Part shown: one piece after another, positions 42,861 to 50,021 of the stretch | Layout: each line of letters starts with the position of its first letter | How positions within the stretch are numbered: the first letter of the stretch is position 1 | DNA from: Streptomyces xantholiticus | Lineage (GTDB): Bacteria > Actinomycetota > Actinomycetes > Streptomycetales > Streptomycetaceae | Direction of reading: 5' to 3' | Length of the DNA: 64,000 nucleotides | Assembly (NCBI RefSeq): GCF_014651015.1 | Contig: NZ_BMWB01000023.1 | Coordinates: 62,001-126,000 of the forward strand | Program-made: the position numbers and the translations under genes | The notes under the pieces: generated by a model | The model's input: only the letters and a program-made list of their open reading frames with translations | Told to the model about the DNA's origin: nothing | The model's database searches: none

Positions 42861-43580
42861 TTGAGCCGCTCGGTTCTCGTCACCGGAGGAAACCGGGGCA
42901 TCGGCCTCGCCATCGCCCGTGCTTTCGCCGCCAATGGCGACAAGGTCGCCATCACCTACCGCTCCGGCGAGCCGCCCGCCGAGCTCGTCGAGGCGGGCGT
43001 GCTTCCCGTCCGGTGCGACATCACCGACGCCGAGCAGGTGGAGCAGGCCTACAAGGAGATCGAGGAGAAGCACGGCAACGTGGAGGTGATGGTCGCCAAC
43101 GCCGGCATCACCAAGGACCAGCTGCTGATGCGGATGTCGGAGGACGACTTCACCTCCGTCCTCGACACCAACCTCACGGGCACCTTCCGGGTCGTCAAGC
43201 GTGCCAACCGCGGCATGCTGCGCGCCAGGAAGGGCCGTGTCGTGCTCATCTCCTCCGTGGTCGGGCTGCTGGGCTCGGCCGGGCAGGCCAACTACGCCGC
43301 CTCCAAGGCCGGCCTCGTCGGCTTCGCCCGCTCCCTGGCCCGTGAGCTCGGCTCGCGGAACATCACCTTCAACGTCGTCGCACCCGGTTTTGTCGACACC
43401 GACATGACGCAGGTGCTCACCGACGAGCAGCGCGCGGGCATCGTCTCGCAGGTGCCGCTCGGCCGGTACGCGAAGCCGGAGGAGATCGCCGCCGCCGTGC
43501 GCTTCCTCGCCTCCGACGACGCCTCGTACATCACTGGAGCCGTCATCCCCGTTGACGGCGGATTGGGCATGGGTCACTGA
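42861..43580 (+). CDS. fabG: 3-oxoacyl-ACP reductase
   Basis: 239 residues from the TTG at 42861. SDR with TGGNRGIG (8-15), NAG near 80-82, Ser131/132, Tyr145 and Lys149 in YAASK, and GAVIPVDGGLGMGH at the end. Directly followed by fabI 5 bases later, the classical type II fatty-acid synthesis pair. From memory it is the SCO1815/SCO1814 pair of S. coelicolor. It reduces 3-oxoacyl-ACP with NADPH. Confidence 0.94.
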   Translation: MSRSVLVTGGNRGIGLAIARAFAANGDKVAITYRSGEPPAELVEAGVLPVRCDITDAEQVEQAYKEIEEKHGNVEVMVANAGITKDQLLMRMSEDDFTSVLDTNLTGTFRVVKRANRGMLRARKGRVVLISSVVGLLGSAGQANYAASKAGLVGFARSLARELGSRNITFNVVAPGFVDTDMTQVLTDEQRAGIVSQVPLGRYAKPEEIAAAVRFLASDDASYITGAVIPVDGGLGMGH

Positions 43581-43585
43581 ACGAC

Positions 43586-44353
43586 ATGAGCGGAATCCTC
43601 GAGGGCAAGCGCGTCCTGATCACCGGTGTGCTGATGGAGTCCTCCATCGCCTTCCACACCGCGAAGGTGGCCCAGGAGCAGGGCGCTGAGGTCATCCTGA
43701 CCGCCTTCCCGCGGCCCACCCTGACCGAGCGCATCGCCAGGAAACTCCCCCGGCCCGCCAAGGTCATCGAGCTCGACGTCACCAACGACGAGCACCTGGC
43801 CCGCGTCGAGGACGTCGTGCGTGAGGAACTCGGCGGTCTGGACGGCGTCGTCCACTCGATCGGCTTCGCCCCGCAGGACGCCCTGGGCGGCAACTTCCTC
43901 AACACGCCCTTCGAGTCGGTGGCGACCGCGATGCACGTCTCCGCGTTCTCGCTGAAGTCGCTGACCATGGCCTGCCTGCCGCTGATGCAGAACGGCGGCT
44001 CGGTCGTGGGCCTGACCTTCGACGCGCAGTTCGCCTGGCCGCAGTACGACTGGATGGGTCCGGCGAAGGCCGCGCTCGAGGCCACCAGCCGCTATCTGGC
44101 ACGTGACCTCGGCCCGCGACACATCCGCTGCAACCTGATCTCGGCCGGCCCGATCGGCTCGATGGCCGCCAAGTCCATCCCGGGCTTCACCGAACTGGCC
44201 AAGGTGTGGGACGAGCGCTCCCCGCTCGAGTGGAACATGGCGGACCCGGAGCCGGCCGGCCGCGGTGTCGTCGCGCTGCTCTCCGACTTCTTCCCGAAGA
44301 CCACCGGTGAGATCGTCCACGTCGACGGCGGCGTCCATATGATGGGTGCCTGA
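43586..44353 (+). CDS. fabI: Enoyl-ACP reductase (InhA/FabI type)
   Basis: 255 residues. NADH site ITGVLMESSIAFHTAKVA near the N-terminus and the Tyr154-x6-Lys161 pair (YDWMGPAK) mark FabI/InhA rather than ordinary SDRs. Other family landmarks are HSIGFAP and GEIVHVDGGVHMMGA. It catalyses the final reduction of each elongation cycle and is the usual target of triclosan. It pairs with fabG, and a terminator follows. Confidence 0.95.
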   Translation: MSGILEGKRVLITGVLMESSIAFHTAKVAQEQGAEVILTAFPRPTLTERIARKLPRPAKVIELDVTNDEHLARVEDVVREELGGLDGVVHSIGFAPQDALGGNFLNTPFESVATAMHVSAFSLKSLTMACLPLMQNGGSVVGLTFDAQFAWPQYDWMGPAKAALEATSRYLARDLGPRHIRCNLISAGPIGSMAAKSIPGFTELAKVWDERSPLEWNMADPEPAGRGVVALLSDFFPKTTGEIVHVDGGVHMMGA

Positions 44354-44375
44354 CCAGCACATACGTATGTCCGCC

Positions 44376-44412
44376 ACGCCCCGCCGACCGCCTCGCGCGG
44401 TGGGCGGGGCGT
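44376..44412 (+). terminator. Terminator after fabI
   Basis: Arms ACGCCCCGCC and GGCGGGGCGT (10 bp) with an inner ACCGC / GCGGT pairing, 22 bases after the fabI stop. Confidence 0.75.
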
Positions 44413-44532
44413 CGCCCGTTCGGCCCAGTGCACGGGCGGGCGGACCCGGGGGCGGCGATGCTGGAGGAGCAAATCTTCCTTGTGGTGCTGTTGCGGCGCG
44501 TGCGTCGCAGCCCGGCCGAGGAGGTCCTGCTC

Positions 44533-44904
44533 GTGCGTACGAAATGGCGCAACGCCTCCGTACTGGCCGCCGCGACGGTCCTGCTCGGGGCAATCCCCTT
44601 CGCCACCCTCCAGTTCCGTCAGGAGACGCAGGACCCCCGGCCGGCGCCGGCGCCGGCCTATCAGGCACGGTGCAGCACCCTCGTCGAGGGCTCCCGGGTC
44701 ACCGCCTACTGCCACAACCCCTACCCGGCCACCGACCGGGTCCGGCTGCACGTCGAATGCGACCGCTGGTGGGACGTGGACGCGGACACGGCGCCCGTGC
44801 CGCTCCGCCCCGCCGAGTACGGCGAACTGACCGGCCGGTGCTGGAAGGAGATCCGCTCGGTCTGGATCAGCCACCAGCCGCTTCAGGCCGACGCAGGCAC
44901 ATGA
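44533..44904 (+). CDS. Small secreted or membrane protein of unknown function
   Basis: 123 residues from the GTG at 44533, selected by GAGGAGG 8 bases before it. A longer in-frame opening from 44428 lacks an RBS. RTKWRN is followed by a hydrophobic stretch (ASVLAAATVLLGAIPFATL) that acts as signal or anchor. The outer part has paired Cys residues (ARCSTLVEG, AYCHNPYP, VECDRWW, GRCWKEI), suggesting two disulfides. The 3' end overlaps the convergent GntR gene by 38 bases. Confidence 0.7.
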   Translation: MRTKWRNASVLAAATVLLGAIPFATLQFRQETQDPRPAPAPAYQARCSTLVEGSRVTAYCHNPYPATDRVRLHVECDRWWDVDADTAPVPLRPAEYGELTGRCWKEIRSVWISHQPLQADAGT

Positions 44905-45553
44905 ACGGATAGCCTGCCGCCTCAGAGGCTGCCGCGTCGCCGTCGCCCGCGCGGATCGCCTCGACCATCCGCGCGTGGTCCATGTGGTTCTCGGGGCGCA
45001 GCTCGTGGCCGATGTCGTCGCGGAGCCAGTCGCGCAGCAGATCCCCGAGGTCCGCGTACAGCTCGGTCAGAACCTCGTTGTGCGAGGCGGCGACCACGGC
45101 GAGGTGGAACGTCGCGTCGGCCGCCACGAACTGCTCCGCGACGCCTGATTCCCAGGCCTCCTCGCGTCTGGCCAGCAGGATGTCCAACTGCCTGAGATCG
45201 CGGTCGGTGCGCCGTTCGGCGGCCAGCCGGGCCGCCGACGACTCAAGGGTGGAGCGGAGCTCGGCGATGTGCCGGGGATCGGCGTCGGCGAACCGGCGGT
45301 GCATGACACCCGCCAGCTCGCTGGTGGCCAGGACGTACGTGCCGGAGCCCTGCCGGATGTCCAGGAGCCCGTTGTGGGCGAGGGCGCGCACCGCCTCGCG
45401 GACGGTGTTGCGGGCGACGCCGAGCTGCTCGACCAGTTCCGGTTCGGTCGGGATCCGCGAACCCACCGGCCACTCGCCCGAGGTGATCTGGTTCCGCAGC
45501 TGAGCGATCACCTGGTCGGAGAGCGCGGAACGCCGGGGAGAGGACAGCGCCAT
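44867..45553 (-). CDS. FadR-type GntR transcriptional regulator
   Basis: 228 residues from the ATG at 45553 with AAGGAG 5 bases upstream. The winged helix is PVGSRIPTEPELVEQLGVARNTVREAVRAL (about 29-58). The FCD effector domain follows with the helices around DATFHLAVVAASHNEVLTELY and ENHMDHARMVEAI, whose His residues usually bind metal. It is divergent from the MFS gene, and the palindromes at 45624-45648 probably form its operator. Confidence 0.9.
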   Translation of the reverse strand: MALSSPRRSALSDQVIAQLRNQITSGEWPVGSRIPTEPELVEQLGVARNTVREAVRALAHNGLLDIRQGSGTYVLATSELAGVMHRRFADADPRHIAELRSTLESSAARLAAERRTDRDLRQLDILLARREEAWESGVAEQFVAADATFHLAVVAASHNEVLTELYADLGDLLRDWLRDDIGHELRPENHMDHARMVEAIRAGDGDAAASEAAGYPFMCLRRPEAAGG

Positions 45554-45623
45554 GGTGCTCCTTGTCGTGAGGCGTCCTCCCGTACGTCCGGCGGACCGCC
45601 CGAACGTACGGGACTGGACAACC

Positions 45624-45648
45624 AATCATCCCATGATTCTATGATGGG
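45624..45648. promoter_or_regulatory. Overlapping palindromes between the GntR and MFS genes
   Basis: AATCATCCCATGATT (45624-45638, perfect 6-base arms) overlaps CCCATGATTCTATGATGGG (45630-45648), an imperfect 19-base palindrome with CCCAT / ATGGG ends. They end 3 bases before the MFS ATG. FadR-type regulators bind such dyads, so repression of both divergent genes is likely. Confidence 0.6.
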
Positions 45649-45651
45649 TCA

Positions 45652-46932
45652 ATGCTTGACGAGACCCGCACCCTCAGCCCCGCCGACACGGCCCCTGCTT
45701 CCCAGGATTCTGCCGCCCGGCGGACTCCGGTGTGGGCCACCCCGCTCGTCGTCGCCGGCATCGTTCTGGCGGCGCTCAACCTGAGGCCCGCCATCACCAG
45801 CCTCGGGGCACTGCTCGAAGAGGCCCGCGCCGGCCTGCACATGAGCGGAAGTGTGGCCGGACTGCTCACCTCCGTACCGCCGCTCTGCTTCGCCGTATTC
45901 GGCATCGCCGCGCCCCGTCTCGCCCGCCGCTTCGGGCCCGGCGCCGTCGTCTGCGCCGGGATGGCGGCCATCGCGACAGGCCTTGCCGTACGGCCCTTCG
46001 TCGGCGGCACGGCCCCCTTCCTCGCCGCCAGCGCGCTCGCCCTCATGGGCATCGCCGTCAGCAACGTGCTGATGCCCGTGATCGTCAAGCGTTACTTCCC
46101 CGACCGGGTCGGCTCGATGACCGGTCTCTATTCGATGGCGCTGGCGCTGGGGACCTCGCTCGCCGCCGCCGCGACCGTGCCCGTCACCAGCGCGCTGGGC
46201 GGCAGTTGGCGTGCCGGTCTCGCGGTGTGGGCGGGGCTCGCCGCCGTCGCCGTGCTGCCCTGGCTGGGGCAGGTGCGCGACCGCGAGGACACCGCGCAGG
46301 GGGCGGGCGAGGCGGACGACGCGGGGCGGCCGGCTGCCGCACCGCGCATCACTCGCAGCCCGACCGCCTGGGCACTGGCCTGCTTCTTCGGGCTCCAGGC
46401 GACCGGCGCGTACATCACGATGGGCTGGATGCCGCAGATCTTCCGCGACGCGGGAGTATCCGCCGGCACGGCGGGCGTGCTCCTGGCCGTCACCATGGTG
46501 ATGGGGGTGCCGCTGGCGTTCGTCATCCCGAGGCTCGCCACCCGGATGAAGCAGCAGGGGCCGATCGTGGTCGCCCTCGGGCTGTGCGGCCTCACCGGCT
46601 ACGTGGGGCTCCAGCTGGCACCGGCGGCCGGAGCCTGGGCGTGGGCGCTGCTGCTGGGTGTCTCCAACTGCTCGTTCCCGCTGGCACTCACCATGATCGG
46701 CATGCGGTCGCGGACGGGAGCGGGCGTCGTACGGCTCTCCGCGTTCGCCCAGTCGACCGGCTATCTGATCTCCATCCCGGGGCCGCTGCTCGTGGGCGTG
46801 CTGTATCAGCACAGCGGCGGCTGGGACCTGCCGCTGGCCCTGATGGCGGCCCTGCTGGTGCCGCAGATCGCCGTGGGGCTCCTTGCCGGCAGGGACCGGA
46901 CGATCGAGGACGAGACCGGGATGCGAGACTGA
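45652..46932 (+). CDS. CynX/NimT-family MFS transporter
   Basis: 426 residues with twelve membrane spans. The CynX/NimT signatures include LRPAITSLGALLEE near the start, KRYFPDRVGSMTGLYSMALALG and the later MGWMPQIFRDAG. Family members move cyanate or nitroimidazoles, but most are uncharacterised. The gene is controlled by the divergent GntR regulator by inference, and is followed 4 bases later by a 38-residue microprotein gene. Confidence 0.88.
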   Translation: MLDETRTLSPADTAPASQDSAARRTPVWATPLVVAGIVLAALNLRPAITSLGALLEEARAGLHMSGSVAGLLTSVPPLCFAVFGIAAPRLARRFGPGAVVCAGMAAIATGLAVRPFVGGTAPFLAASALALMGIAVSNVLMPVIVKRYFPDRVGSMTGLYSMALALGTSLAAAATVPVTSALGGSWRAGLAVWAGLAAVAVLPWLGQVRDREDTAQGAGEADDAGRPAAAPRITRSPTAWALACFFGLQATGAYITMGWMPQIFRDAGVSAGTAGVLLAVTMVMGVPLAFVIPRLATRMKQQGPIVVALGLCGLTGYVGLQLAPAAGAWAWALLLGVSNCSFPLALTMIGMRSRTGAGVVRLSAFAQSTGYLISIPGPLLVGVLYQHSGGWDLPLALMAALLVPQIAVGLLAGRDRTIEDETGMRD

Positions 46933-46936
46933 GACC

Positions 46937-47053
46937 ATGCCTGTGCTCGACCCGAACCCCCAGAACGGCCAGAAGAAGCTCCTCGGGATCTTCGGCCTGA
47001 TCCTGCTCATCGGCATGGTCATCTCCATCATCGCGACCATCGCCGCGCCCTGA
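46937..47053 (+). CDS. Transporter-associated microprotein (SGM_5486 type)
   Basis: 38 residues: MPVLDPNPQNGQKKLLGIFG then a hydrophobic segment LILLIGMVISIIATIAAP ending in the stop. A polar N-terminus and a single span fit the small proteins annotated in Streptomyces as SGM_5486 family transporter-associated proteins. It starts 4 bases after the MFS stop. It probably sits in the membrane beside the MFS carrier, but no function is known. Its end runs into the tandem repeat. Confidence 0.8.
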   Translation: MPVLDPNPQNGQKKLLGIFGLILLIGMVISIIATIAAP

Positions 47054-47326
47054 TTCTTCGGCTCGGTTCGCCTCCGGGGCGCTTTGTGCGTGTGTCGACG
47101 GTCGATCGTGCTCGGTCCCTCGTTCCTCGGGATCTCCGCGCGTTCTCCCTTTCGACACCCGCGCGCCCCTTCGGCTCACTCGCCCGCGCCCCGATTTTTC
47201 GGCTCGGTTCGCCTCCGGGGCGCTTTGTGCGTGTGTCGACGGTCGATCGTGCTCGGTCCCTCGTTCCTCGGGATCTCCGCGCGTTCTCCCTTTCGACACC
47301 CGCGCGCCCCTTCGGCTCACTCGCCC
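47043..47326. repeat. Two tandem copies of a 141-base unit
   Basis: 47043-47185 and 47184-47326 match with only two differences, both near the left edge (T/C at 47051, C/T at 47056). Neither strand has an RBS or codon bias of a gene, although both are open across the copies. On the minus strand the sequence reads like a repeat I recall from other Streptomyces intergenic regions. The near-identity indicates recent duplication. Confidence 0.85.
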
Positions 47327-47562
47327 ATGGCGCCGGACCGGACGTATGCGCGGCGCCTGCAACGGCCCGGTCGTACCCCGGACCGGGAGGGCGCGCCCCG
47401 GTGGGGGTCCCCCGGGAGAACCGAGCCCCCAAAAATAGGGGGCTGGCACCACTGTCCCCTAGGGGGCCAGGGTCAGGGTGAAGTGGGTGGGCCGCCGGAT
47501 GGGCCGGGCCGTTCATGATCCGTACGTTTGAGGTACTCGACCTCAGACCTACGGAGGCGGCC
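47327..47562. other. Intergenic region with hairpins and promoter of the next gene
   Basis: After the tandem repeat lie the hairpin AGCCCCC-aaaaata-GGGGGCT (47424-47444) and the palindrome CCCCTAGGGG (47456-47465). The last 50 bases should hold the promoter for 47563. ACGGAGGCGG before it is the RBS. No further gene is seen. Confidence 0.5.
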
Positions 47563-47772
47563 ATGCCGGCCCACACGCATCCCCGGTCCTCGGCCCACGC
47601 CCCGGGCGTCGGCGGCGTCCGGCTGCCCTGGTGGGCGCTGACCCTCCCGGTGATCGCCTTCTGCGTGCTGCTGATGCTGATCGCCGGTCCGGACGAGGCG
47701 CACGCGGCGGCAGGCGAGGATCCGGGGGTATCCGAGTTCCTCCGGCTCGTCCACCGCGCGCTGGCCCGTTGA
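47563..47772 (+). CDS. Small single-span protein of unknown function
   Basis: 69 residues from the ATG at 47563 with GGAGGCGG upstream. The His/Ser/Ala-rich N-terminus leads to one hydrophobic segment (WWALTLPVIAFCVLLMLIAG) and then DEAHAAAGEDPG with an AHAAA signal-peptidase-like sequence. The protein may be secreted or stay in the membrane. It is followed by sixA after 74 bases. Confidence 0.65.
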   Translation: MPAHTHPRSSAHAPGVGGVRLPWWALTLPVIAFCVLLMLIAGPDEAHAAAGEDPGVSEFLRLVHRALAR

Positions 47773-47846
47773 ATGGGGTCACTCTTCATGGCGGAGCACG
47801 TCAACACCCTGCGCCCGCTGGCTCATTTCATGCGAAGCTGGGTTGT

Positions 47847-48398
47847 ATGAGCGCCGCTGTGTCTTCCGGGGGGACACCCCCTGGATCTCCCGAATCCCGC
47901 AGGATCGTTCTCCTCCGGCATGCGAAGGCCGACTGGCCCGAGGTGTCCGACCATGAGCGCCCGCTCGCAGAGCGGGGGCGAAAGGACGCCCCGGTGGCCG
48001 GCCGCCGTCTCGCGGAGACCGGCATCGACTTCGACCTGGCCATGTGCTCGACGGCGACCAGGACCCGCGAGACATGGAAGCTCGCGGTGCACGAGCTGCC
48101 GCACCGCCCGAAGACGGTGTACGAGGAGCGACTGTACGAGGCCTCCCTCGGTGATCTGCTCGCTCTGCTGGGCGAGACGCCCGACGAGGTGAACGATCTG
48201 CTCGTCATCGGCCACAACCCGGGTATCCACGCGCTGGCGGACGCCCTCGCGGGCAGCACCGAGGGTGACGCGCTGGCCCGTATGACCCGGGACGGCTTTC
48301 CGACGTCGGCCTTCGCCGTCGTGTCCTTCAGCGGGCCGTGGAAGTCCGTGGAGCACGGTGTGGGAAGGCTGCTCGACTACTGGACCCCGCACGACTGA
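47847..48398 (+). CDS. sixA: SixA-type histidine phosphatase
   Basis: 183 residues from the ATG at 47847. The RHG motif is VLLRHAKADWPE near residues 21-32. The partner LVIGHNPGIHALA carries the second catalytic His. SixA proteins dephosphorylate phosphohistidine domains of phosphorelays or small phosphoesters. Specificity is unknown. It converges with serB across a shared terminator. Confidence 0.88.
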   Translation: MSAAVSSGGTPPGSPESRRIVLLRHAKADWPEVSDHERPLAERGRKDAPVAGRRLAETGIDFDLAMCSTATRTRETWKLAVHELPHRPKTVYEERLYEASLGDLLALLGETPDEVNDLLVIGHNPGIHALADALAGSTEGDALARMTRDGFPTSAFAVVSFSGPWKSVEHGVGRLLDYWTPHD

Positions 48399-48416
48399 CC
48401 GGTCACGACGCAGGAA

Positions 48417-48448
48417 CGGGCCCCGCGCACGATGTGTGCCGGGGCCCG
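48417..48448. terminator. Bidirectional terminator between sixA and serB
   Basis: CGGGCCCC pairs with GGGGCCCG, with an inner GCAC / GTGC pairing. It lies between the convergent stops at 48398 and 48464. Confidence 0.75.
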
Positions 48449-48463
48449 CGTATGTGCAGCGTG

Positions 48464-49690
48464 TCAGTACTCGCCGGTGCCGTCGTCGGCCGCCTCGACC
48501 TCTTCGCGGGTGATGCCCAGCAGATACAGCACCGTGTCGAGGAAGGGAACGTTGACCGCGGTGTGCGCCGCCTTGCGCACGACGGGCTTGGCGTTGAACG
48601 CGACGCCGAGCCCCGCGGCGTTCAGCATGTCGAGGTCGTTGGCACCGTCGCCGATCGCGACCGTCTGCGCGAGCGGCACTCCGGCCTCGGCCGCGAACCG
48701 GCGCAGCAGCCGTGCCTTGCCCGCTCGGTCCACGATCTCGCCGACGACCCTGCCGGTGAGCTTCCCGTCCACGATCTCGAGCGTGTTCGCCGAGGCGAAA
48801 TCGAGCCCGAGTCGTTCCTTGAGATCGTCGGTGACCTGGGTGAAGCCACCGGAGACGACGCCCACTTGATAGCCGAGCCGCTTCAGCGTACGGATCAGGG
48901 TGCGCGCGCCGGGAGTGAGCCGTACCTCCGTGCGGACCTTGTCGACGACGGAGGCGTCGAGGCCCGCCAGCAGCGCCACGCGGGCGTGCAGCGACTGCTC
49001 GAAGTCCAACTCGCCGCGCATCGCCGCGGCCGTCACGTCCGCGACCTGGTCCTCGCAGCCCGCGTGCGCGGCGAAGAGCTCGATGACCTCGTCCTGGATG
49101 AGGGTGGAGTCCACGTCCATGACGACGAGGCGCTGCGCCCGCCGGTGCAGCCCGGCGGAGACGACGGCGACGTCGACGCCGATCTCGGCGGCCTCCAAGG
49201 CCAGCGCGGTCCGCAGCGGTTCCGTCTCGACGCCGGAGACCGCGAACTCCACGGCGGTGACGGGATACTTCGCGAGGCGGAAGATACGGTCGATGTTGCC
49301 ACCGACGGTGGCGATGGTGGCCGCTATGGCTGCCGTGGACTCCGCGGTGAGCGGGTGCCCGAGCACGGTCACATGCGAACGTCCGCTGCCGCGCGGCCGG
49401 TTGTCGCCCGTGCCGGAGATGATCTCGGCCTGCAGCTTGAGGGACTCGGCCCAGCTGTGCACGGTGGCGCGCAGCTCGCCCTCGGTGGCGCCGCCGGCCG
49501 TCGGCGCGGTGACGAGCGCGCACAGCACGAGCCGGCCACGGGAGACGACCTGCTCGATGTCGACGACGTCGACGGCGTACGCCGCGAGGGTGTCGAAGAG
49601 CCCGGCGGTGATCCCGGGGCGGTCCTTCCCGAAGATCTTGACGAGAAGGGTGGGGACGTCGGCGTTGGGAGGGGGCTGTGATGCGCTCAT
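48464..49690 (-). CDS. serB: Phosphoserine phosphatase with ACT domains
   Basis: 408 residues from the ATG at 49690. The N-terminal part holds two ACT-like domains (about 13-85 and 105-175; LLVKIFGKDRPGITAGLF starts the first). The HAD phosphatase follows, with nucleophile Asp192 and Asp194 in MDVDSTLIQDE, then GVVSGGFTQV and AIGDGANDLDML. It makes L-serine from phosphoserine. ACT domains may give serine feedback control, as described for mycobacterial SerB2. Confidence 0.95.
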   Translation of the reverse strand: MSASQPPPNADVPTLLVKIFGKDRPGITAGLFDTLAAYAVDVVDIEQVVSRGRLVLCALVTAPTAGGATEGELRATVHSWAESLKLQAEIISGTGDNRPRGSGRSHVTVLGHPLTAESTAAIAATIATVGGNIDRIFRLAKYPVTAVEFAVSGVETEPLRTALALEAAEIGVDVAVVSAGLHRRAQRLVVMDVDSTLIQDEVIELFAAHAGCEDQVADVTAAAMRGELDFEQSLHARVALLAGLDASVVDKVRTEVRLTPGARTLIRTLKRLGYQVGVVSGGFTQVTDDLKERLGLDFASANTLEIVDGKLTGRVVGEIVDRAGKARLLRRFAAEAGVPLAQTVAIGDGANDLDMLNAAGLGVAFNAKPVVRKAAHTAVNVPFLDTVLYLLGITREEVEAADDGTGEY

Positions 49691-50021
49691 GGTGTTACCA
49701 CCGTATCGGGCCGGGGGCGGAAGGCGAGGTCCTGTCCCGTCTGGCGGACACCCGGGCGGCCGGGCAGCGCCCGATGGCGGGTGAGGGGCGCCTACGACCC
49801 GCTTGGCGTGGATTATTCGGCTCACGCATGATCCATCCCCACTCGTGGGTGCTCGTCGCCGCCGCGACACGTCCGGCTCCGTCGACGAACGTCCCAACTC
49901 GGTACCGAACGAGGTCTTCACATGGCCCGACTTTCCGATACGAGGCCGGGCCTGAAATAGTTCCCCACGATGTTCGCCTTCCCTAGACTCCCGGCGACGG
50001 GGGAAGCTCGGGGGACAACTA
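49691..50021. other. 331-base intergenic region upstream of the FHA-ABC gene
   Basis: Between divergent serB and the FHA-ABC gene. It contains the 28-bp dyad at 49810-49837 and a possible -10 TAGACT at 49984 some 30 bases before the start. CGGGGG 8 bases before the GTG at 50022 serves as RBS. No other gene is visible. Confidence 0.5.
49810..49837. promoter_or_regulatory. Second copy of the 28-bp dyad found upstream of gbn
   Basis: GGATTATTCGGC...TGATCCATC matches 18356-18383 at 22 of 28 positions. Here the left arm is GGATTA against right arm TGATCC, so the dyad has one mismatch. It lies 185 bases before the FHA-ABC start and in the same orientation as the first copy. Confidence 0.45.

Noticed and set aside
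47028..47807. A 259-codon minus-strand frame containing the repeated SEPKGRAGVERENARR sequence
   Set aside because: It is just the tandem 141-bp repeat translated, has no RBS and crosses the small gene at 47563.
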